From: MWDT01 sp035506315 | GTDB taxonomy: Bacteria; Verrucomicrobiota; Verrucomicrobiia; Opitutales; Opitutaceae | Length of the DNA stretch: 9,198 bases | Direction: 5' to 3' | Assembly (NCBI GenBank): GCA_035506315.1 | Contig: DATJPQ010000295.1 | Location: 1 to 9,198, forward strand | Shown here: positions 4,736 through 9,198 of the stretch, one piece after another | Layout: every line of letters begins with the position of its first letter | How positions within the stretch are numbered: the stretch's first letter is position 1 | The notes under the pieces: model-generated | What the model was told of the DNA's origin: nothing | Database searches by the model: none | Seen by the model: the letters and a program-made list of their open reading frames with translations, nothing else | Program-made: the position numbers and the translations under genes

Positions 4736-6907
4736 ATGGGTTTTTACTTCGAAAATCACGACAGCATGCATGCGCGCGTGGGCATGCAGGTTGAAGACAC
4801 CCTCGCTGCCATCGCCCGGCGTTTTGTCGGACAAAATCCGCCGCATCCCCTCACCTACCGCGCCTACAGCAAGCGCGGCATCCTGCGCGACAAAGAATAC
4901 CGGTACGAGGTCGATTTTAATCGTTTCTTCCCCGACGCCGTCAATGAGCAGTACGTCTATGCGTGGTCGAAATATTGGGCGGCCACCGCCGGCGAGTTGA
5001 AATTCGACGTCACCTGTTACGGCCCGATCGTCATTTATTGCAACGCCCAGGTCGTCTTCAAATCCAACATCTTTTCCGAGCGCTACAGCGACCAGCGCAA
5101 CACCATCCTGATTCCTCTCCAGCCCGGCTGGAATCATCTGGTGGTCCGCTGCAAAAAAACCCGCGCCGGTTTCGGCGGCATCTTCGGCACCTGGCTGGGC
5201 AAGCTGTCCTACTACTTCCTCATGCCCACGCCCGAACGCGAGGGGCAGGAAGGTTGGATCTTCACCGCGCCCCTCTCGACCGAGCTGCCGGTACTGCCCG
5301 GCCCCGGCGTGAGCGAAGCCTCGTCGAATCTCACCTGGTATCCTGAGTGCCATTGGGATGCCCGGCGCGCCCGGCAAGGACAGCTGCAACGCATCTATGG
5401 ACTCACCCCCGACGCCTGGGCGGTCGGCTGGACCAAGGCCTTTTTCCCGCGCCGCAATAACGCCACCTACACGCTCCGCGGCCGGACGCAGGGTCCGCTT
5501 AGCGTCGTCGTGGCCGATCGCGAAGTCTTCCGCACCAACAAAGCCGGGGCCATTTCCGCCGAGGTCAAAGCCCCCTTCGGCCAGCACGACGTGCAGGTGA
5601 AGAGCACCTGCGCCGGGCGCGATTGGGGCTTCACGCTGGAGTTCCTCGACGATCATGAAGCCGTGCGCCTGAGCAGTCCCTGTCGCATCGTCGGCACCAC
5701 GCAGCCCTGGATCTATCTCGGACCGTTCGCCGCCTCCTCCCGCCTGACCCTCGCCAGGCTGAAGGATCTCAACCAGGTCCACCCCGCCATCGGCGGGGAC
5801 GTTTACTGGCGGCTCGACCTGCCCGAGACCTGGGTGCGCCCCTACAACGAAAACGCCCTCTACGGGCGCTGGAATTATCCGCTCGGCGTCACGCTCTACG
5901 GCCTGTTGCACGGCGCCAAGGCCCTCGGTTCCGAGGAAATCCAGCAATACGTCGTCAGCCACATTCAATCCTGTTGCGACACGCTCGACTACGCCCTCTG
6001 GGACAAGAACCAGTACGGCGGCGCCACCTCCGTGCACACGCTCCTCTCCAGCATCGACAGCCTCGACGACTGCGGCTCCTTCGGCTCGGTGATGCTCGAA
6101 GTCGCGCAACACTTCAAGATCCGCGGCGTGCGCGCCGTCGCCGATTACGTCGCCGATTATATTTCCAACCGGCAAATCCGCCTGTCCGACGGCACCTTCT
6201 TCCGCAAGCACCTCATGCATGTCTTCCACGAAGACACCATGTGGGCCGACGACCTGTACATGAGCGTGCCGTTCCTCTGCCGCTACTACCAGCTCACCGG
6301 CAAGGAAAAATACATCGACGACGCCGCGCGGCAGTTCCTCGGTTTCAAGCAACACCTCTACCTGCCCGAGCTGAAGGTCATGTCGCACGTCTACGATTTC
6401 CGCCGGCAGATGGCCACGGGCGTGCCCTGGGGCCGGGCCAACGGCTGGACGATTTTCTCGCTCTCCGAGCTGCTGGCCGTGCTGCCGGCCGCTCACCCGC
6501 TCCGTCCGGAGCTCCTGGACTTCTTCCGCAATCTTTGTGCCGGCTATCTCGCGCTGCAGGACGAACAAGGCATGTGGCACCAGGTGCTCACGCACCCCGA
6601 CGCCTACCCCGAGACCTCCTGCACCTCGATGTTCACCTACGCCTTCGCGCGCGGCGTGCAATACGGCTGGCTCGAAAAACCCGAGCCCTACGTGCGGGCG
6701 GTCTACCAGGCCTGGGAGGCGCTCACCAAGATCTCCATCGACAAGGGCGGCAACATCCACGGTGTCTGCCGCGGCTCCGAGTTCTCGTTCACGCCGGAGT
6801 ATTACAAGCAGGAGCTCCTCTGGAACCTAAACGACACGCATGGCATCGGCATCGTGCTGCTCGCCGGCGTGGAAGTGCGGCGGCTGGAAAAATTCCTGGC
6901 GAAATAG
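4736..6907 (+). CDS. GH88/GH105 unsaturated glycuronyl hydrolase
   Basis: A 723-residue protein whose C-terminal half matches the six-hairpin (alpha/alpha)6-barrel hydrolases of GH105 (YteR/RhiN type). These hydrate and release the unsaturated uronic acid left at oligosaccharide ends by pectin or rhamnogalacturonan lyases. Family-like segments are YGRWNYPLGVTLYGL (376-390), SLDDCGSFG (442-450), MWADDLYMSVPF (502-513), PWGRANGW (564-571) and TSCTSMFTYAFARG (627-640). The two Asp pairs at 444-445 and 505-506 are the likely catalytic positions. Residues 1 to about 350 have no barrel; they look like beta-rich accessory domains (VTCYGPIVIYCNAQVVFKS, PLQPGWNHLVVRCKK) and make the protein nearly twice the size of YteR. 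There is no signal peptide, so it should act in the cytoplasm on imported oligosaccharides. An in-frame stop at 4709 leaves the ATG at 4736 as the natural start. A terminator follows it. Family confidence is high, exact substrate low. Confidence 0.88.
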   Translation: MGFYFENHDSMHARVGMQVEDTLAAIARRFVGQNPPHPLTYRAYSKRGILRDKEYRYEVDFNRFFPDAVNEQYVYAWSKYWAATAGELKFDVTCYGPIVIYCNAQVVFKSNIFSERYSDQRNTILIPLQPGWNHLVVRCKKTRAGFGGIFGTWLGKLSYYFLMPTPEREGQEGWIFTAPLSTELPVLPGPGVSEASSNLTWYPECHWDARRARQGQLQRIYGLTPDAWAVGWTKAFFPRRNNATYTLRGRTQGPLSVVVADREVFRTNKAGAISAEVKAPFGQHDVQVKSTCAGRDWGFTLEFLDDHEAVRLSSPCRIVGTTQPWIYLGPFAASSRLTLARLKDLNQVHPAIGGDVYWRLDLPETWVRPYNENALYGRWNYPLGVTLYGLLHGAKALGSEEIQQYVVSHIQSCCDTLDYALWDKNQYGGATSVHTLLSSIDSLDDCGSFGSVMLEVAQHFKIRGVRAVADYVADYISNRQIRLSDGTFFRKHLMHVFHEDTMWADDLYMSVPFLCRYYQLTGKEKYIDDAARQFLGFKQHLYLPELKVMSHVYDFRRQMATGVPWGRANGWTIFSLSELLAVLPAAHPLRPELLDFFRNLCAGYLALQDEQGMWHQVLTHPDAYPETSCTSMFTYAFARGVQYGWLEKPEPYVRAVYQAWEALTKISIDKGGNIHGVCRGSEFSFTPEYYKQELLWNLNDTHGIGIVLLAGVEVRRLEKFLAK

Positions 6908-6941
6908 CCGTCGCGCATCGGGCTCGACCTGCCGTCCTTTC

Positions 6942-6976
6942 AATCCCCGCCGGCTCCGTCAGGCGACGGGGATTTT
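6942..6976 (+). terminator. Intrinsic terminator of the GH105 gene
   Basis: AATCCCCG (6942-6949) and CGGGGATT (6967-6974) form a perfect 8-bp stem, and the arm runs into TTTT (6973-6976). The hairpin starts 34 bases after the GH105 stop. It suggests that the next gene is transcribed separately. Confidence 0.75.
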
Positions 6977-7016
6977 GCTGGTCACGGTCAGGGGGCGGCT
7001 GGTTTCATCGCCCGGC

Positions 7017-8528
7017 ATGAGCCTGACGCCGTTCCTGATCGAGAAGCCATTTCCGGGCGCGAGAACCTGCCTGGTGGTCGGCGATCTCGAATCGGGCATG
7101 GAGGAGCCCCTGGCTCGTTATACGAAGATCCTCTGGATCGCGCAAAAACGCTCCCCGGAAATCCGTTTTCGACGCATCGCCCAAACGGCTTTTGTGCGTG
7201 TCAGTATCGACGAGTGCTCCTCCGCGCTATTGGAGGCGCAGATCGATCGGTTTGTGATGGCGACGCCCCGGCATCTTCCTTCCGTTTATGTGAGCCGCGC
7301 GATCGGCGGCTGGTCGCAGGACCGGTTGGCAGAGATAATCGACGTCGTCTATCAGAACCTGGAGAACCAGCAACGCGCCCGGATGACGCGCCAGAAGGAT
7401 GGGTTTGTCTGGCAAAGTCAGCTCCTCAAGAATACCAGCGCTTATGCCTTGCGGCGGCTGCCACCCGAATGGGCGGGTGCTTTTGCCGGGCTGCCCGCCT
7501 TCGTCTGCGGAGCCGGTCCTTCCTTCGGCGTTTCGGCTCCCCACCTGGCGAAGGTGGCGGCGCAAGGACTGGTTCTCGCCGCCGATTCCTCCTTGAAGGC
7601 CCTGGCCAAAGTCGGGGTCGGCGCGGATTTTGTCGTGTCCGTCGATGCCGCCAAAGAACCGGCGCGCTGCCTCGAAGGAGTTCCGCTCCCCGGGCGGGCG
7701 GTGCTGACCGCCATCAGCCCCCCGGCCTGGACAAGTGCGATCGACCCAGCCCACCAGTTCTTCGTTTCGGGCAACCAATTGACGCTCGATTGGATGGCTT
7801 CGGCGGGTGTCGCGAGAACTGCCGTGGCCGTTTGCGAAAATTGTGGTGCCACTGCGATCGAAGTGGCGCGCTTCCTCGGCTGCGCCCCGATTTGCCTGTT
7901 CGGCATGGATCTGGCGCTGAACGCCGGCGGCCCTCCGACCCGGCATCATGCCGACGTCGACAAGGCCGTGTATGTCAATTCGGGCTTCGACGAGGCCCAG
8001 CAATTCCCCAAGGTCCCGGGCAATTTTTCTCCCGAAGTTCCCACCCATGTGATCGGCGATTGGCGGCAACTCAACGACCGGCTGGCCCAGTGGCCCGAGG
8101 GCCTGGTGTGGGTCGTCACGGACCGTGGGGCCAGGCTCGCCAACACCACGGTCATGCGACCGGAGGACTTGGCCCTTCCCTCCTCCCCATTGGAGAAGTC
8201 GGCCTTGCTCGCGCGCCTTCCCGGCGCCACCGCCGCGCCGCCCGAAGCTCTCCGGACCGTGATGAGCGAATATGCAAAGTGCTCCGAGCTTATCAGGGGA
8301 TATCTGCCCGGCATTCGCGCGGCGCTGGCGCGGGGAGACATTCCTGCGACGGCGAAACAGCTTCTCCCGCTTTTTAGCGACAAGCACACCGGCATGATCC
8401 TGGGAGCTTTCTCCCTCAAACTCATGCCCCATCTGGTTCCGCCCTTGGAGGAGGAGCGCGAAGTCTGGGAGGCTTTGGTCGCGGAGCTCGCCAGCCTGAG
8501 CGAAATCCTGGCAACCTGTCGGGCTTAG
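7017..8528 (+). CDS. DUF115/MptE-like protein, Maf flagellin-glycosylation family
   Basis: A 503-residue protein carrying the DUF115 (6-hydroxymethylpterin diphosphokinase MptE-like) domain. Hallmarks in order are CGAGPSFG (164-171), LAADSSLKAL (187-196), GADFVVSVDA (202-211) and a C-terminal core with ATAIEVARFLGCAPICLFGMDLAL (278-301), followed by HHAD (310-313). Bacterial proteins of this size with this domain are mostly Maf (motility accessory factor) proteins, which transfer nonulosonic acids such as pseudaminic or legionaminic acid onto flagellin. Residues 1 to about 155 are a variable N-terminal domain and 380-503 a helical tail, as in many Mafs. The ATG at 7017 is the first ATG after the upstream terminator and gives a sensible start. 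No Shine-Dalgarno is visible. The frame extends upstream to 6840 but that part overlaps the previous gene and the terminator. The flagellar role is inferred from family and neighbour; no flagellin gene is in view. Confidence 0.8.
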   Translation: MSLTPFLIEKPFPGARTCLVVGDLESGMEEPLARYTKILWIAQKRSPEIRFRRIAQTAFVRVSIDECSSALLEAQIDRFVMATPRHLPSVYVSRAIGGWSQDRLAEIIDVVYQNLENQQRARMTRQKDGFVWQSQLLKNTSAYALRRLPPEWAGAFAGLPAFVCGAGPSFGVSAPHLAKVAAQGLVLAADSSLKALAKVGVGADFVVSVDAAKEPARCLEGVPLPGRAVLTAISPPAWTSAIDPAHQFFVSGNQLTLDWMASAGVARTAVAVCENCGATAIEVARFLGCAPICLFGMDLALNAGGPPTRHHADVDKAVYVNSGFDEAQQFPKVPGNFSPEVPTHVIGDWRQLNDRLAQWPEGLVWVVTDRGARLANTTVMRPEDLALPSSPLEKSALLARLPGATAAPPEALRTVMSEYAKCSELIRGYLPGIRAALARGDIPATAKQLLPLFSDKHTGMILGAFSLKLMPHLVPPLEEEREVWEALVAELASLSEILATCRA

Positions 8529-8591
8529 CGGCTGGAGTTCCGTTGCAGGGAAATATTTCGGAGTAGTGCACGACGAGGCGCGTCCGACAGG
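8515..8591. repeat. Inverted repeat across the convergent gene ends
   Basis: CCTGTCGG (8515-8522, overlapping the stop of the Maf-like gene) and CCGACAGG (8584-8591) are perfect 8-bp reverse complements, extending to 10 of 12 with flanks. The 61-base loop covers nearly all of the gap between the two convergent genes and includes the palindrome GAAATATTTC (8550-8559). It might form a shared bidirectional 3' structure, but the wide spacing makes that uncertain. Confidence 0.35.
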
Positions 8592-8600
8592 CTGCTGGCG

Positions 8601-9198
8601 TCAGAACTTGATCAGGCAGACCGTGTGGGCCAGCATCTCCATCCCCGGTGCTTCCAGCGCCTGGGTGAGCCTTTGCAGGAACGCTTGGGAATGTTCGACA
8701 CTGCGGGAAATGGTGTAGGCGACGCGCACCATCTCCTGGTCGAGCAACCTGACTGCCTCCCGCTCGTCGGCTTCCGCCGGGATATTCGCGAGGCTGACCA
8801 GCAGGAAGCGTTGAACCGCGATGCGAAGGAGCAAATCCTGGGTATGGATCAGCAGATTGCGCGACCTGCCATACCACTCTTTCATCCAATAGTTCTTCGC
8901 ATAATTCTCGAAATAGCGGTCGATCCGCCCCCCGAGACGGGCGACCAGTGCGGCCTTGCGTTGGCTGTAGTCAGTCGTCAATCGCTCCACCATCGGCGGG
9001 AGGAGCGGTTGACCGGGATCGGAAGCCGGCCCATCGTAATTTGTCAGGGTTCGGCTCACAAGATTCTTAAATGCCGGCAGGCAGTTATGACCGGCCCTGA
9101 ATTTCAGGAGTTCGACGATGAATTTTGCGACAAATTTGTCCGAGACCGCGCGTTCCTCGTACCAACGGCTCAACTCGGCCCGCTTTGCCGGAGACTTC
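8601..9198 (-). CDS. Probable flagellin lysine-N-methylase (FliB-like), C-terminal part
   Basis: The frame is open from the right edge to a TGA at 8601-8603, giving about 199 visible residues. The N-terminus lies outside the window. A TTG at 9173 could be read as a start, but the frame continues upstream (KSPAKRAEL before it) and a helical segment is already under way, so truncation by the edge is more likely. The visible part is mostly helical, with YFENYAKNYWMKEWY (about 8923-8879), a hydrophobic helix LLLRIAVQRFLLVSLA, and near the end TISRSVEHSQAFLQRL (about 8716-8669). This arrangement resembles the C-terminal half of FliB-type flagellin lysine-N-methylases, which methylate surface lysines of flagellin. 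The diagnostic cysteine cluster of that family is N-terminal and would be outside the window, so I cannot confirm it. The convergent Maf-like gene supports the idea. Otherwise it is a hypothetical helical protein. Confidence 0.5.
   Translation of the reverse strand, partial: KSPAKRAELSRWYEERAVSDKFVAKFIVELLKFRAGHNCLPAFKNLVSRTLTNYDGPASDPGQPLLPPMVERLTTDYSQRKAALVARLGGRIDRYFENYAKNYWMKEWYGRSRNLLIHTQDLLLRIAVQRFLLVSLANIPAEADEREAVRLLDQEMVRVAYTISRSVEHSQAFLQRLTQALEAPGMEMLAHTVCLIKF

Noticed and set aside
4697..6760. 687-codon open frame on the minus strand opposite the GH105 gene
   Set aside because: The plus-strand protein has clear GH105 motifs throughout. The minus frame is codon-position shadow, rich in V, G, E and A, with no family signature.
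6840..7016. Upstream extension of the Maf-like frame by 59 codons
   Set aside because: It overlaps the end of the GH105 gene and runs through its terminator. The added residues are Arg/Ser/Cys-rich and unlike a Maf N-terminus.

Overview
The window is GC-rich bacterial chromosome with densely packed genes. Nothing in it fixes the species. The best guess is a Verrucomicrobia/Opitutaceae-like bacterium. The grounds are a GH105 enzyme with a large N-terminal extension, a sigma factor/anti-sigma/propeller lipoprotein operon of the kind common in the PVC group, a SerS with the 'NGSGLA-PR' style motif 3, mostly Shine-Dalgarno-poor starts, and gene gaps full of GTAG-headed palindromic repeats. This assignment is inference.

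Layout from left to right. Positions 1-154 are non-coding and hold two hairpins. serS (seryl-tRNA synthetase) runs leftwards from 1426 to 155. Positions 1427-1880 hold no gene but carry a cluster of palindromes, including an inverted pair of REP-like elements. A three-gene operon then runs leftwards from 4389 to 1881: an ECF-type sigma factor, a one-TM anti-sigma-like protein whose zinc ligands appear to be lost, and a lipoprotein with PD40/TolB-like beta-propeller repeats whose ATG overlaps the preceding TGA. A 346-base divergent control region (4390-4735) separates this operon from a rightward two-domain GH88/GH105 unsaturated glycuronyl hydrolase (4736-6907), which is followed by an intrinsic terminator. 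Next comes a rightward DUF115/MptE-like (Maf family) protein (7017-8528). Facing it is a leftward gene (8601 to beyond the right edge) whose visible part resembles the C-terminal half of flagellin lysine-N-methylase (FliB-like).

How the genes work together. The sigma/anti-sigma/lipoprotein set looks like one regulatory module: the sigma is held by the membrane protein, and the lipoprotein is a plausible envelope sensor or effector. The GH105 enzyme probably finishes degradation of pectin-like oligosaccharides in the cytoplasm. The Maf-like gene and the putative FliB-like gene would both modify flagellin, one by glycosylation and one by lysine methylation, so the right end may be the edge of a flagellar modification locus. 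The most unusual DNA-level signal is the density and relatedness of palindromic elements in the gaps, including a near-repeated 20-mer just after the stop codons of two unrelated leftward genes.
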